From Chrysomallon squamiferum (Eukaryota; Mollusca; Gastropoda; Neomphalida; Peltospiridae), in the NCBI GenBank assembly GCA_012295275.1, contig CM022666.1:3513616-3577615 (forward strand): a stretch of 64,000 bases of DNA, read 5' to 3'. Shown piece by piece: positions 47,431 through 63,229 of this stretch (the stretch's first letter is position 1; every line of letters begins with the position of its first letter). Made by a program: the position numbers and the translations under genes. A model generated the notes under the pieces. The model saw only the letters and a program-made list of their open reading frames with translations. It was not told where the DNA came from and made no database searches.

Positions 47431-48839
47431 ACACAAAAAAATCTAACAGTTATTGATAGTGTGAAAATATAATTATGTCAAACCGATTCCATTTGTATAC
47501 AATACACTAGTGTGAGTTTTAGATCTGTAATATACTCTTGTAAAGGCTGGATGGGAAGATAATGACAAAAAGAACAACAAAAAAATGTTCTTAAAACTTA
47601 GAAGTAGAACACGCAATTCTGTATGTAGTTTTACGTTACGTTATTTGCTTGCACTATGTTCATTAAATGAAGATAACCATCTTTGAAAAATGTTTTTTCA
47701 GTTTATTGTTAAGAGCAATGATTCTGATAAAGAATTGTCTTCGTTTTTCCAGGATTTGGATTCGGACTGATTTATCTTCCAGCCATCGTATCTGTGGCTA
47801 ACTACTTCGAGAAACGGAGGTCTTTTGCAACGGGCCTCGCCGTTTGCGGGTCGGGATTCGGCACGTTCATTTTCGCGCCATTAACCAAATGGCTGTTTGA
47901 CGAGTACGGGTGGAAGGGAATGGTTCTGATTCAGGCCGCCATCATTCTGAACATTGTGGTATGTGGTGCGCTGTTCAGGCCTTTAAAGTCTTTCACAGCG
48001 GAGCGAGATAGCTCGTCGAAAGACGGCGAACGAGCCCAAAACAACTCGGAGCTGATGTCACTGAGCAACGGGAAAGGGACGTTCGAAAGGAGGGAAGACA
48101 TGCAGCTGAAAGAAGAGCAAGAAGTGCTGCTGCCGCGCGACGTTCAAATCAACGGCGTCGTCAACGGCATCACCCTCATCCGATCGCTGGAGTTGTTTTC
48201 GGAGACCGTGGGGACGACGGAGATCGCCAGGATGTGCGCCAGCAACAGAGAACTGAAGCCGAACCTCCTGGAGCACGAGGACAAATCGCCGAACCACGCG
48301 GCAGACGTCCAAGAACTCGACCTGTCCCCCGCCAGCCTGGCGTGCAGCGACGGGGCGTTGCACCACGTGAAGAGCACCGCCCCTCGACCGCGCCTCTTGC
48401 TTCCGAGCCACGCCAGCCGGCGACTGTCGTCCGAAACGGGCGCCATGTACCGAAAGGACATCTTCTACCGCGCCAGCCTGCAGAACATCCCCATGTACCG
48501 CTCCCACCCCGACATCTACATCGCCAGCATCACCTCCATTCCCGACGCGTCCTCGGAGAACAGCGCCCAGTGGAAGACGTGCCCCTGCCTCAAACCGTCC
48601 CGCGAGTTCCGCGACACCTTCAGCCAGATGGTGCAGTTCTCCTTGCTCAAGGACGGCGTCTTCCTCATGTTCGTAATCTCAAACTTCCTCACCAGCATCG
48701 GCTTCAACATGTCTTTCATCTACCTGCCCGACCGCGCCATCGAGGCGGGCGTGGACAAAAGCGACGCTGCCTTCTTGCTGTCTGTGATCGGCATAGCCAA
48801 CACTTTTGGCCGAGTCATTTTCGGCTGGTTGTCTGATAG
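45266..48839 (+). CDS. SLC16 (MCT-like) exons 1-3, cassette 2, fully open
   Basis: Exons 45266-45533, 45905-46048 and 47753-48839. Exons 1 and 2 are identical to cassette 1 as read. Exon 3 differs at four sites, all amino-acid-changing: Leu to Phe, Thr to Met, Glu to Asp and His to Asp499. It has the canonical GWLSDR end and no frame defect, so it is the best donor of a functional 5' half. Joined in phase to the exons at 55602-56998, the 1959 nt would encode 652 residues with about 12 membrane spans. Such a transcript must skip cassette 3. Membership of the MCT9/12/14-like branch is a guess from the long loop and the Asn in TM8. Confidence 0.88.
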
Positions 48840-49155
48840 GTGAGATTTTATTTAATCGTGGAGATGGTGATGGTGATGATGATGATGACCACTGCCAAAA
48901 AAAAAAAAAAAAATAACAGCGTCGCCTTTAATCTCAGTTCTTATTTTTGCACTCTCGTTCGTTCTCTCTTCATCTCTTTTTCTCCCACTCTCTCTCGCTT
49001 CCTCTTCTTCTTTCTCTATTCGTTTTTCCCTGTTCCTGCCTCTGTTTCTCTGACTGTGTTTATCTATTTCTTTCCCTCTCTCCGTCTAATTTTCTTAATA
49101 ACTCTTTCTCTTTTCGCCCCGCACTCTCTGTCTGTCTGTCTGTCTGTCTGTCTAC

Positions 49156-49339
<184 letters not shown>

Positions 49340-50306
49340 ATTATATAAATTCATACATGTATAGACTACAGTATATATTTATGTATACTGATTTTTGTCA
49401 AAAATATTACGTTTATTTAACGCGTTAAGCATTGGTAAACAAACAAACATGTATTCAGACTGAGTTAGTTGTTCACATATTTATGATAAAAGCTTAAATT
49501 ATCAAATCGCCAACACCTTGTCGTCACTGAGCGAGTTACCAAATCCGGGTGAGATTGTACCCGAATTGTTGACCTCAAGTAAATCCATATGACAGATAGT
49601 CGACCCATTCAGATAGGAACTTTTAACGTTTGATAGTCTCGTTATCTACGGATGTTCGCATTATCACTTAATCTACTCAATTACGATAACTAAACTTAAA
49701 TCAACAAATAAACAAATATTAGTTCAAGTTGCCTGTAGCAGTTTTAAAAAAAAGAAGTTTTTTAAGTAGTTTTGTTTCCTTTAGGCCAATGTAATATATT
49801 TCTGTATAGTCGAAATTAATTTAATATTTTCTTTGAAAACATTATTCAGCTGTTTGTTTTATGGGAGCATACATAATCAGGATTATTTATTTATTTATTT
49901 AATCTATTTGCAGTTTGTTGCTAAAATTACTTATAACATGATTTCTGTCAAACCACACTTAATTCGAAAGGAGCACGTGCACACCATATCACCTGACAAC
50001 ATGAGCTAAATATAAATATCCTAATTAGGTCGGCCATAGTTGCTAGTGGCAATATGAAAAGATAACAGATTATTTAACCCATACGCAATCCAAAACATTT
50101 TCATTACTGTCAAATATACTTAGTAAATATATTTAATGGCAGAAAGGACATAAAATTTACGAATCAGATTTACATACCATTTATAGACACCATGATAAAA
50201 TGTACAATTGTCGGATCCCAGGCATTCTTGTTGACTTTATTAGCAAAGATTGGTCACCATTAATAAATAAAACTATGGCCTATAAGAAGACGTGATCTAT
50301 TTAGGT

Positions 50307-50582
50307 CAGAGGTTGACAAACTCTTTAGATTATAGACCTCTTCGTGAAATCCTTGACCTCGAACTGAACCTCTCCCCTCCAGGCTTTTTAAGTAAATAAA
50401 TAAATAAATAAATAAATAAATATTATCAGTAACAAGGCCTCTGTTTATTTCAAATTAATATTAAAATTATTAAAATCGTATTAATCTCGAGTTTTTTATT
50501 CGTGTTCAACCACTGTCATAACTGACCACTGTCATTATTGACCATCAGACCCCCGGAAAGATCCAAAGACCCACGACCTCTG
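50307..50582. mobile_element. hAT-type MITE in unit 3
   Basis: Copy of the unit 1 element with identical termini and flanking 8-bp duplication. Confidence 0.75.
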
Positions 50583-51563
50583 ATTTAGGGCATACCTTTA
50601 TTTAGTAATAGTATTTCATTTCAGAAATATCGTCAGTATAATCAGGAAAGGAAATCTAATTTGAATAATGTTATTTATATTAAACTTATTTTAATTTTAT
50701 TATTATTTTATTTTATTTTTCCTTTTCGCCGAGGCATCATCATCGTCATTTATTATTCCAGCCGTCGTTGCTACTGAATGACATTTATTATCTATCGGTG
50801 TTACTGATATATATTTTTTTCTTCTTCTTATTTCATCATACAGATGTTATCACCACCATTAATGAGTCACGGAAACGTCTGTTTACAAGAGTACTTTAGC
50901 GAGGAGAAACTCGACGAACTTACACCGGTACTTGACGGTTGATACAAGCTTCGGATGACAAGCGGAGAGCGTGGTTAAGAGGTAATTTAGCGACTTTAAA
51001 TCTTCCGACGTTAAAAGCTGGAAAATAAAACTTCGTCTTATCAAGACAGCCTTTAAATAGGTCACACCAAACCGTATAAATGCGCCTGTGAGTTGCATTT
51101 AGGCCAGATATACGTTGGAATATATTGGGGATAAAGTTATTAATATACTGTTGTTATATATAGAAATCTCCGTAAAATTTAGGCCAGATAAAGTGGAATA
51201 TTGTGATAGTATATTATTAATGTTGTTTTATATATAGAAATGTAATATATTATTTTTAAAATAAATATAATAAAAAAAAAAAAAAAAAAAATTTGGACAA
51301 AACTGAACGGTATTGAAATATATATATATATATTTTTTTTATATGCGTGTGCAAGAAAAAAAGACCCACAAAAGTCAAATGAAATACTGATAATTATATT
51401 GTTGACGCCAATATGGCGCCGTAAGCTAAATCGACTTTCAGTTCAGTTGAAAGGATTTTTTGTTCTACGTGAATAAACAGCATATTGTTGATAGATGTAT
51501 ATATATATAAATAAATAAATATATATATATATATTTTTTATATGTTGTAGTTTTAATAACCAA

Positions 51564-52005
51564 ATGGGTAAAGGACAACACAAAGAGAGCGTGCCAGAAC
51601 TAAAGAGAAAAACGCAGATGGCGCCTCAGCACAGAAGACACATCCCCACCCCGCCTGATGGTGGGTGGGGCTGGATGATAGTGTTGTCGTCGTTCGTCAT
51701 TCACGTCATCGCTGACGGCATCGTCTACTCGTTCGGGGTCTTCTTCGTCGAGTTTCTGGATTATTTCGGAGGCGGGAAAGGCGAGACGGCCTGGGTGGGG
51801 TCTTTAGTACCGGCAGTAACTTACACAGTTGGTGAGTGTCCGTCTCTCTGTATGTCTGTCTGTATGTCTGTGTCTGTATACTTTTTATATACGTTTTCCA
51901 TCTTATAAATAAATGACTGTAAAAAAAAAAAAAAAAAAAATTCTTTGACTTTTTAGTGTATGTGTTTTTTCATTTTATATGTGTGTATTTATATGACTGT
52001 GTATA

Positions 52006-52038
<33 letters not shown>

Positions 52039-52780
52039 CATGTCTGTGCGTTGTTCGGGTCTATTTGTGTATTGTTTGTATATGTATGTCTATATGATTG
52101 TGTTTGTAAGTATATGTGTATCTGATTTATATATATAAACGACATGACGGAGATACATATTCATTTTTAATAAAACCAATCTTTTTCTTATCTTTCAGGT
52201 CCTATTGCCAGTGCATTGACGAATCGTTACGGCTGTCGGGTCATTAGCATTGTGGGTTCGGTGGTCGCTGGAGTTGGCTTTATTCTCAGTCTGTTTGCAC
52301 CTAACATATACTACCTGTATATCACCTTTGGAATAATGGCAGGTCCCTATTTCTGATTCAGTATAACGTCCAACGGACAACCAGTGTTAAAAAATTTGTT
52401 AAAGGGAATCGCTCGTTCAATAGCAGACACATGTTCATGCTTTCGTTTATCTGTATATGTGTATGTCAATCCCTGCAATTAAGTGGGGAAGTCGAGCTAA
52501 TGTCGTCGTTGTTGTTGTCGCTGTAATTTTAAATTCTCCATGACTGTTTAACTTGTTATGGGATGGATATATTTAAGTGTTTTCCAATATTTGTTTTACA
52601 ATCCCGATTTGGAATGAAGTTAAAGAAAGTTAAAAGTGTTCTGGAAAACGTTTTTTATGTTATATTTCAACAAATATTTGAATTTAAAAAAAAAAAAAAA
52701 AAGTCTTTTTGAATTTGAATTTTAATCATTTTTGCGTCTAATTTTCTTAATTGCAGGGTTCCTATAGTTATTTTATTGAA

Positions 52781-52816
<36 letters not shown>

Positions 52817-53321
52817 TAATAATAATATTTTTCGTTTCATTTACATGCAACTGCGACTAATATATTTTTAAGTCTAAAAATCCCGCAGACGTATTATATC
52901 TAAAACATAACACAGACGTAATTATGGTTCTAAAATTAGCGATAGGTTCCCTTTAATTCGTGTAAAAAAAAAATATATATAAAAAAATATAAATATAAAT
53001 AAATTTGCATGTAATTTCAGCTAAAGATATGTTGTTGGAAAATAATGTACGTATAACTAACTCTGTTTTTGAAACTTGGTAATAAATATTTGTTTATTTC
53101 TTCGTGTATTTCCGTCGGAGAAATATGCCTGTCTCGCTTGCTCTGTTAATATCTGAGCAACAAACCATCGACGCCAGATCGTAATCTTTTTACGATTTCC
53201 GCCATTTTTGTTCTTTTATGAACTGTTTAATTTAAAATTATTAATAATTTCATTCGGATATGTTGTTGATAACTTAATTTGTTTATGTATGGAACTTGTT
53301 TTATTATCATTATTATTATTA

Positions 53322-53382
<61 letters not shown>

Positions 53383-55136
53383 TGCTACTACTACTACTAC
53401 TACTATTATTATTATTATTATCTTTCAATAGTTGTTTTACCAAAACTATAATGTTTTTTTTTTTTTTTTTGATTTTGTATAGCATTTGCTTTCTCTAAAG
53501 TATTTAACTTGTTTTAACATCTTAACAATAAGTGCCTATGCATAAAGTAAGTACAGCCAGGTGGGTGAAAAAAGTAACTTAACTCGCTGTGTGTAAATGT
53601 GTGAGAATATCATATGACTTTGCTACATCATATCTGAAATATTTAAATATCACACAGATTTTCTTGTTCGTTGAATATCTAAAATAAAATAAAATAGAAA
53701 AAAAAAAAAAAAAAAAAAAAAAAAACGCACACAAAAAAATCTAACAGTTATTGATAGTGTGAAAATATAATTATGTCAAACCGATTCCATTTGTATACAA
53801 TACACTAGTGTGAGTTTTAGATCTGTAATATACTCTTGTAAAGGCTGGATGGGAAGATAATGACAAAAAAGAACAACAAAAAATGTTCTTAAAACTTAGA
53901 AGTAGAACACGCAATTCTGTATGTAGTTTTACGTTACGTTATTTGCTTGCACTATGTTCATTAAATGAAGATAACCATCTTTGAAAAATGTTTTTTCAGT
54001 TTATTGTTAAGAGCAATGATTCTGATAAAGAATTGTCTTCGTTTTTCCAGGATTTGGATTCGGACTGATTTATCTTCCAGCCATCGTATCTGTGGCTAAC
54101 TACTTCGAGAAACGGAGGTCTTTTGCAACGGGCCTCGCCGTTTGCGGGTCGGGATTCGGCACGTTCATTTTCGCGCCATTAACCAAATGGCTGTTTGACG
54201 AGTACGGGTGGAAGGGAATGGTTCTGATTCAGGCCGCCATCATTCTGAACATTGTGGTATGTGGTGCGCTGTTCAGGCCTTTAAAGTCTTTCACAGCGGA
54301 GCGAGATAGCTCGTCGAAAGACGGCGAACGAGCCCAAAACAACTCGGAGCTGATGTCACTGAGCAACGGGAAAGGGACGTTCGAAAGGAGGGAAGACATG
54401 CAGCTGAAAGAAGAGCAAGAAGTGCTGCTGCCGCGCGACGTTCAAATCAACGGCGTCGTCAACGGCATCACCCTCATCCGATCGCTGGAGTTGTTTTCGG
54501 AGACCGTGGGGACGACGGAGATCGCCAGGATGTGCGCCAGCAACAGAGAACTGAAGCCGAACCTCCTGGAGCACGAGGACAAATCGCCGAACCACGCGGC
54601 AGACGTCCAAGAACTCGACCTGTCCCCCGCCAGCCTGGCGTGCAGCGACGGGGCGTTGCACCACGTGAAGAGCACCGCCCTCGACCGCGCCTCTTGCTTC
54701 CGAGCCACGCCAGCCGGCGACTGTCGTCCGAAACGGGCGCCATGTACCGAAAGGACATCTTCTACCGCGCCAGCCTGCAGAACATCCCCATGTACCGCTC
54801 CCACCCCGACATCTACATCGCCAGCATCACCTCCATTCCCGACGCGTCCTCGGAGAACAGCGCCCAGTGGAAGACGTGCCCCTGCCTCAAACCGTCCCGC
54901 GAGTTCCGCGACACCTTCAGCCAGATGGTGCAGTTCTCCTTGCTCAAGGACGGCGTCTTCCTCATGTTCGTAATCTCAAACTTCCTCACCAGCATCGGCT
55001 TCAACATGTCTTTCATCTACCTGCCCGACCGCGCCATCGAGGCGGGCGTGGACAAAAGCGACGCTGCCTTCTTGCTGTCTGTGATCGGCATAGCCAACAC
55101 TTTTGGCCGAGTCATTTTCGGCTGGTTGTCTGATAG
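51564..55136 (+). pseudogene. SLC16 (MCT-like) exons 1-3, cassette 3, frameshifted
   Basis: Exons 51564-51831, 52199-52342 and 54051-55136. Sequence matches cassette 2 except that one C is missing in the run at 54677-54680 (ACCGCCCTCGACC versus ACCGCCCCTCGACC). The frame breaks near residue 347 inside the long loop and ends at a stop at about 54971, before TM7. Exon 3 is thus 1086 nt instead of 1087. All splice sites remain. This is the cassette physically next to exons 4-6, so the simplest transcript of the locus would be broken. It may be a real null allele, or a sequencing or assembly error in a C run. Confidence 0.85.
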
Positions 55137-55448
55137 GTGAGATTTTATTTAATCGTGGAGATGGTGATGATGATGATGATGATGACCACTGCCAAAAAAA
55201 AAAAAAATAACAGCGTCGCCTTTAATCTCAGTTCTTATTTTGCACTCTCGTTCGTTCTCTCTTCATCTCTTTTTCTCCCACTCTCTCTCGCTTCCTCTTC
55301 TTCTTTCTCTATTCGTTTTTCCCTGTTCCTGCCTCTGTTTCTCTGACTGTGTTTATCTATTTCTTTCCCTCTCTCCGTCTAATTTTCTTAATAACTCTTT
55401 CTCTTTTCGCCCCGCACTCTCTGTCTGTCTGTCTGTCTGTCTGTCTAC

Positions 55449-55560
<112 letters not shown>

Positions 55561-55601
55561 TATATTCATTGTCACATTTCTGTTTGTTTTTTTCTCTAAA
55601 G

Positions 55602-56316
55602 GAACGGAGTTAACCGGTTAATGCTGTACAGCTGCTCACTCACCATCTGCGGGCTGTGTACGGCGTTTAGTCCGTTCTGTGGTGGGATGTATCCTCTTCT
55701 GGTGGGATACGCTTCCCTTTTTGGAATCGTCATTGGTAAGTAGCATTTGTTACAACGGGCGAGACACCGTGACCAATTATTACAAGAAGCACAGAGATAA
55801 TTCAAAAGGTCATCAGTTCACAGAGAAACTTCCAGAAGGTTACCGATAACGCTATCGTTGGTGCTTTGTCGTAATGATCGGTATTTGATATGTGTTTCAG
55901 TTGAGGCACGAAGGAAAATGTTTCGTAAAGCTCAAATCTGTTGTTTTTTTCTGATGTTTTTACTTTGTTAATAATATCATGTTATTATGATACGGTTGTT
56001 TTTGCTGTTAATGTTGTTATCTTTTATTATTACTATTGTAGTTATTGTTGTTATTGTGATTAATTTAACATTTATATTATTCATATTATAATTATTATTA
56101 TTAATATTATTTGTTATTATAATTATTATTTTTTTTTTTTGTTATTACTGTTTTTGTTATTATTATTATTATTATTATTAGGATTTGTTTTTGCTGTTCT
56201 TCTTGTTTGTTATTATTTGTTATCGTTGTTATTATTGATAGTGTTTTTGTTCTTGTTTGTTAATATTGTTGTTGTTATCGTTGTTAATGTTCTTGCTATT
56301 ATTATTATTATTATTA

Positions 56317-56376
<60 letters not shown>

Positions 56377-56998
56377 AGGTGTGTATGTGTCGTTGACGTC
56401 GGTGGTTCTGGTTGACTTGTTAGGACTAGATCACCTGACTAACTCGTTTGGACTTGTGTTGCTGTTTCAGGGAGGGGCGACTTTTATTGGACCTCCATTA
56501 GCTGGTACGATTTAAACATATTTTACGATATATTCAAGTTTACTTTTAATTTACAAACTCTATTCAGTTTGTGTATGCAAATCAGTAAAATATCACTATT
56601 TCTGCGCTGTCCGGAAACAGTTTCGGATTTCGGTATTTCGGATAAGGGATTATCTATATAAATCAATAATACTTACTCTTAACTCTTGGTTACCAAGCAA
56701 CACTGTGATCAATTTCCGACAATGAAACGATATTACAAATCAACGAAATAAAACAAATCCTATCATCTTCAACCATTTTGTTTCTTTCTTTGATACAGGC
56801 TGGATGTATGACTGGACTGGAAGTTACGACATATCATTCCACGCAATGGGGGCGATGGTTGCCATAAGCGGTGTCATGCTCTTCTTCATCCCATTGGTCG
56901 ACTGTTATCGGAAAAAACGGAAATCGACGAATCAAAGCGGTAATTTCGATTTTGAAATCGCTATCCCGGACAAGAGAAAACGAACGTTATCGGCTTAG
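55602..56998 (+). CDS. SLC16 (MCT-like) shared exons 4-6
   Basis: Exons 55602-55735 (acceptor CTCTAAAG, donor GTAAGT), 56379-56504 (acceptor ATTACAG, donor GTACGA) and 56799-56998 (acceptor GATACAG, stop TAG). They carry residues 500-652: TM9-10 with [16 protein letters not shown]11 with [19 protein letters not shown], and TM12 after [14 protein letters not shown], then a short basic C-terminal tail. These MCT C-half signatures occur once in the window. The phase accepts exon 3 of any cassette (AG joined to G). Confidence 0.9.
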
Positions 56999-57045
56999 AA
57001 GTGACAGCGAAGATGAAGACATAATTATTAGTTTATTGGTTTTTT

Positions 57046-57078
<33 letters not shown>

Positions 57079-57111
57079 TTTTTTTTTTTTTTTTTTAATT
57101 TATTATTATTA

Positions 57112-57144
<33 letters not shown>

Positions 57145-57626
57145 TTTTTTTTTTATTTATCTGTATATTTATTTTTTTTGTTTATGTTTTTTGATATTGA
57201 CATATATGATGGAGATGGGGATAGGAGAAGAAACTGACGAATATATGTCGTAAATTTCGATTTACACAGTTTTTTTTTTGTTTTTTTTTTAATATACGTT
57301 TTTTTTGTTCTAACAGACAGATTTATTTCTTATCGTTGTATAGTTGTTGTTGTTTTTTTAGAATTGAAATTAACTTGTTTGTTTGTTTGTTATGGCTGTA
57401 GTATTCGGGTGATAATTAATATGTCCTCCAACTAATTTCCAAAACCCATTTCCATCCTTTCTGAAATTATTATAATCTATAATTATGTGCCTTTAAAATG
57501 TTTCTCTACGCAATAATGCTATAAATGGTATTATTTTTTGTTAATTTTATTAATTAATTGAGTTGTTGTTGTTGTTGTTGTTTTTAATGTTGTTTGTTTA
57601 TTTGTTTGTTTATTTATTTATTTATT

Positions 57627-57694
<68 letters not shown>

Positions 57695-58990
57695 TAAAAT
57701 AAATGTGTATTAACATAACCTATTTATACAGTTTACAATATTTTACATTTAATATTGATCACATTAGACATTTGATACATATCTAACATTTTATAAATCT
57801 ATACTTCCCGAAAAAAGAAACGCACAATGATCTACTTTACTGATATACTGGTGTGTATATATCTATCTATATATATATATACATATATACATGTATGTAA
57901 CATATTTGAACACATAAGAAATGAATACTTGACTATTATCTGTCTAGAGATGATACTGTATTTATTTATTTATTTATTTATCAAAAGGCACGTTTTCTGT
58001 TAATAGTTTATCGGAAAGAGAAATATTTTTATTTATCTTTTCTTCTTCATTAACATAGGTAGAACTCCTGCACTCTAATATGCTCTGATTGTCGAGAAAT
58101 GTGTGACTTTGGACAATGCGGATGAGTACAAAATCACTCTTACTGAAAATATGGAAAAAAAGGGATGGGGGAAACGACAGGCAGGCATCTGTACTACACG
58201 CCCCTTTTATTTGTTCCAGCCCCCCCACCCATGTGATATTAACACATAGACATGCATTCACGCACACATACATACATACATACATAACGTACGCATACAC
58301 GCATGGACGTGTATAATGTTGTGATGTTCGTTGTTAAAAGTGAGGCAACTGGACTTGAAAGAATTCATCTTTCTTTTTCTTTTCATGGTCATCTTTTTAG
58401 ATTTTTTTGGTTTTGTGTGTTGCAGTTAAAAGTGTTGGATTTTTTAATATTTGTATGTTTATTTATTTAATTTTTGGCATGCAAAAATTATTATTTTTAT
58501 TTCATGTTTTTTTTTTTTCTAATTACAGAACTATATAGGCAACATCTTCCACAAAACACATCCTTTGTTTCTTAATACAGAAATATTTATCTTAATTTTT
58601 ATATTATATTATGTATGCATGTATGCATGTATGTATGTATATGTGTATGTATGTATGTATGCATGCGCGTGTATATATGTGTATGTGTGGGTCTGGGTGT
58701 GTGTATATATCTGTATGATGTATTATTGTTATTACTGTCGTTATTTGCTATATAATAATTTCATAATCTGTTGAAATTTCAGCCAAAATGTTGAATATAT
58801 ATATTATATATGTTGAACTGTTTACTGTTATTATCATCGTCATCATTATCATCATCATTACTACTACTATTACTACGACAACTATTATAACATGATGAAA
58901 TAATTTGATAATATGTCAAGAGTTATTCTCCACTGCTGACATTGCATCAGAAAATACTAATAAGTTTCATTGTGTTAACAGCTCATAGAA
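56999..58990. other. 3' flank of the SLC16 gene, low complexity
   Basis: (TTA)n/T-rich tracts at 57049-57170 and 57635-57693, ATTT repeats at 57598-57637, and ATGT/GTAT repeats at 58610-58690. No gene recognised; the likely 3' UTR lies at its start. Confidence 0.6.
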
Positions 58991-59019
58991 AGATACCTGT
59001 AAGCGTATTACATCATAAT

Positions 59020-59270
59020 ACGGTATGACGTAATAATAACACATTTATGAAAAATATGAATACAGAGATACAGGGAATATGAATATATTAATATGACGTA
59101 ATGACATCACGTTTACGTAGAATATGAATATAGTGGTATGACGTAATAACATCGCGATGAAAGAGAATAGGGATGTGACGTAATGATGACACGTTTAAAG
59201 GGACTATTAATATATGACGTAATAACATGTTTCAGATTTGAGGAGAATAACAAAACGTGACGTAACAGTG
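59020..59270. promoter_or_regulatory. Cluster of six TGACGTAA (CRE/bZIP-like) sites
   Basis: TGACGTAA occurs at 59026, 59094, 59139, 59176, 59215 and 59258, all in the same orientation, 37-68 bp apart. Loosely repeated flanks (GAATATGAATAT, ACATCACG, GACACGTTTA) suggest a decayed minisatellite. The octamer matches ATF/CREB and C/EBP-ATF type sites. A regulatory role is untested. Confidence 0.45.
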
Positions 59271-60949
<1,679 letters not shown>

Positions 60950-60950
<1 letters not shown>

Positions 60951-62680
60951 CCAGCTGGAATAAAAAAAAACCAGCAAACAAAGAAACAATACAATACAAG
61001 CCAGTCACATACCATTAGACCTCGCGCGTACACACCCAGACTATTCGCTTTGTTCAGTTTCCCGTGAGTTGTTTTTATGATAGAAACTAGACGACGTCAC
61101 GTACATGTGATGTACATGCATGAACAGAAACAAAGAAATAAAAGCGTATATTAACCAAGTAGTTTATTATTTTGTATTTAATGACTTTTCAATCGTCCAG
61201 CCCTAAATAAATGATAGAAAATTGTGTCAGTTGTTCAGCGTGTTTATATAGACTAGAAGTGGCAGTAACTGAGTCATTGAAACAAGTTGTGAACGTTGAG
61301 AAATACCACATCGGGGCAATAGCAAGATAGGTACACATTTCCCAGCCTGCGATGTCACTGTAGGTCGTAAATGCGAGGGCCGTGCATTTTGTATGACCTG
61401 CCCCGCTTAGCAAACAGCTATTTATCAACATTGCTCGGATTATGATATATCTGTGTGTGTGTGTGTGTGAGTGTGTGTGTGTGTGTGTGTGCGCGTGCAA
61501 GTAGGTGTATCTATATAAGTATGTGATATGTACATTGTTATATAACAGCAATATTTAACATACTGTCTATAAAGTATACACATTTTGCTTTACAAAATAA
61601 AAATTTCAATGATGTCACTGACTGGTGTAGAACTGAAAAGTGATTTGAAAGATGCTCTTATTAATTTTACTTGTTATTAAAAAAAGAAGAAAAAAGAAAA
61701 GAAAAGAAAGCAAGAAAATGACAAATTCACAAGACAACTGTACTACGTTTAAAGTAACTATCCAAGTAATAAAAATAATGAACAGGTGACCAGAGGTATC
61801 ACTGTAGTCTTTATTTAACAACAATGACAGCAGCAAACAATAATAATGATGATGATGAAGATGATGATGATAAATTTAATAGTAGTAGTAGCAGACACAG
61901 CAGCACTAATTTCAATAGTAGTAGTAGTAGCAGCAACAGCAGCACTAATTTCAATAATAGTAGTAGTAGTAGAAGCAACAGCAGCACTAATTTCAATAAT
62001 AGTAGTAGTAGTAGTAGCAACAGCAGCACTAATTTCAATAATAGTAGTAGTAGCAATAGCAGCACTAATTTCAGTAGTAGTAGTAGTAGTAGAAGCAACA
62101 GCAGCACTAATTTCAATAATAGTAGTAGTAGTAGTAGCAACAGCAGCACTAATTTCAATAATAGTAGTAGTAGCAACAGCAGCACTAATTTCAATAGTAG
62201 TAGTAGCAGCAACAGCAGCACTAATTTCAATAGTAGTAGTAGTACTAAGAATAATACTAATAGTGTTGATTAGTAGCAGTAGTAGTAACTATGATGATGA
62301 TAGTGATAATAAAATTAATGATGATGACGATAGTGATAATAAAATTAATGATGATGATGATAGTGATAATAAAATTATTAATAATAATAATATTTATGTT
62401 TCTGAAATGCTTCTAAAAAGAAAATTCTTATTGTGATAAAACAAAAAAAATGCTTTAAATAGATTGTTTATTATGCAAACTTTACATGAAATTTTAAATG
62501 TAACATATATAAACATTTATTATTCTCATAATTTCAATGCATGAGTACATACTGTATAAAGAACACTTAACTTGTATTACTCATTAGAAAGCAGTCAGTG
62601 AACATTTAACTTTTATCAGTCACTGTATACAGAAAATCAATATATAAATATCTATTCACTGAATACAGCACACATTCATT
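60950..62680. repeat. Segmental repeat unit A, distal copy without TNF pieces
   Basis: Shares GTTGTTTTTATGATAGAAAC (61070; also 30913), the AAACAGCTATTTAT and TAACAGCAATATTTAACATA blocks, the GACCAGAGGTATCACTGTAG block and GAAATGCTTCTAAAAAGAAA (62403) with the 20-32 kb copies. It lacks the anchor and mini-exon part and lies about 28 kb from copy 4. Confidence 0.75.
61876..62275. repeat. Minisatellite, compound TAG/AGC unit
   Basis: About eight copies of an AGCAACAGCAGCACTAATTT-containing unit plus a variable (TAG)n part, 40-60 bp per unit. Open on both strands only because the period is largely a multiple of three. Confidence 0.9.
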
Positions 62681-62689
62681 TTACATAGA

Positions 62690-63225
62690 ACATCCCTAGA
62701 ACATATTCAGTGTTTGTAGAACATCCACTGTACAGATTTACTGAATACAGACCATCAGTAGTACATACATTACATATTCACTGTACAAAGAAAATCCATT
62801 ATACATGGAGTATTCATTATCATTTAACATTAATTATATTTACAGCATCCACAGATGTACATGTTTAGAACATTAACTGTAGAAAAACATCTTTTTACAT
62901 AGAACATCTACTGCTGAATATCTATTGTGTACAACATATCTACCATAGAAGAACATTCACTGTACACTGAACATCTACTGTATTTGACCATCCACTGTAC
63001 AGTGTATATAGAACATCTGTACAAGATCATTTTTTAACATAGGACATAGACTGCAGAACATCTACTGCAGAAGAATGCCTACTTTACATAGAATATCAAC
63101 TGTACTAGAGCATCCACTGTAGAACAAATATCCAGTGTACAAGAACATCTATTGTACAAGAACATCTATTGTACAAGAACATCCATTGTACATAGAACAT
63201 CTACTGTACAAGAATATCCATTGTA
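62690..63225. repeat. Degenerate short tandem array
   Basis: Some 20-25 degenerate copies of a unit of about 20 bp like ACAAGAACATCTACTGTACA, more regular toward 63130-63220. Confidence 0.75.
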
Positions 63226-63229
63226 CAAT

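Noticed and set aside
61811-62436. Open frames up to 196 codons on both strands across a minisatellite
   Set aside because: The repeat period is mostly a multiple of three without stops. Several frames are open at once and composition is Ser/Asn/Val/Leu only.
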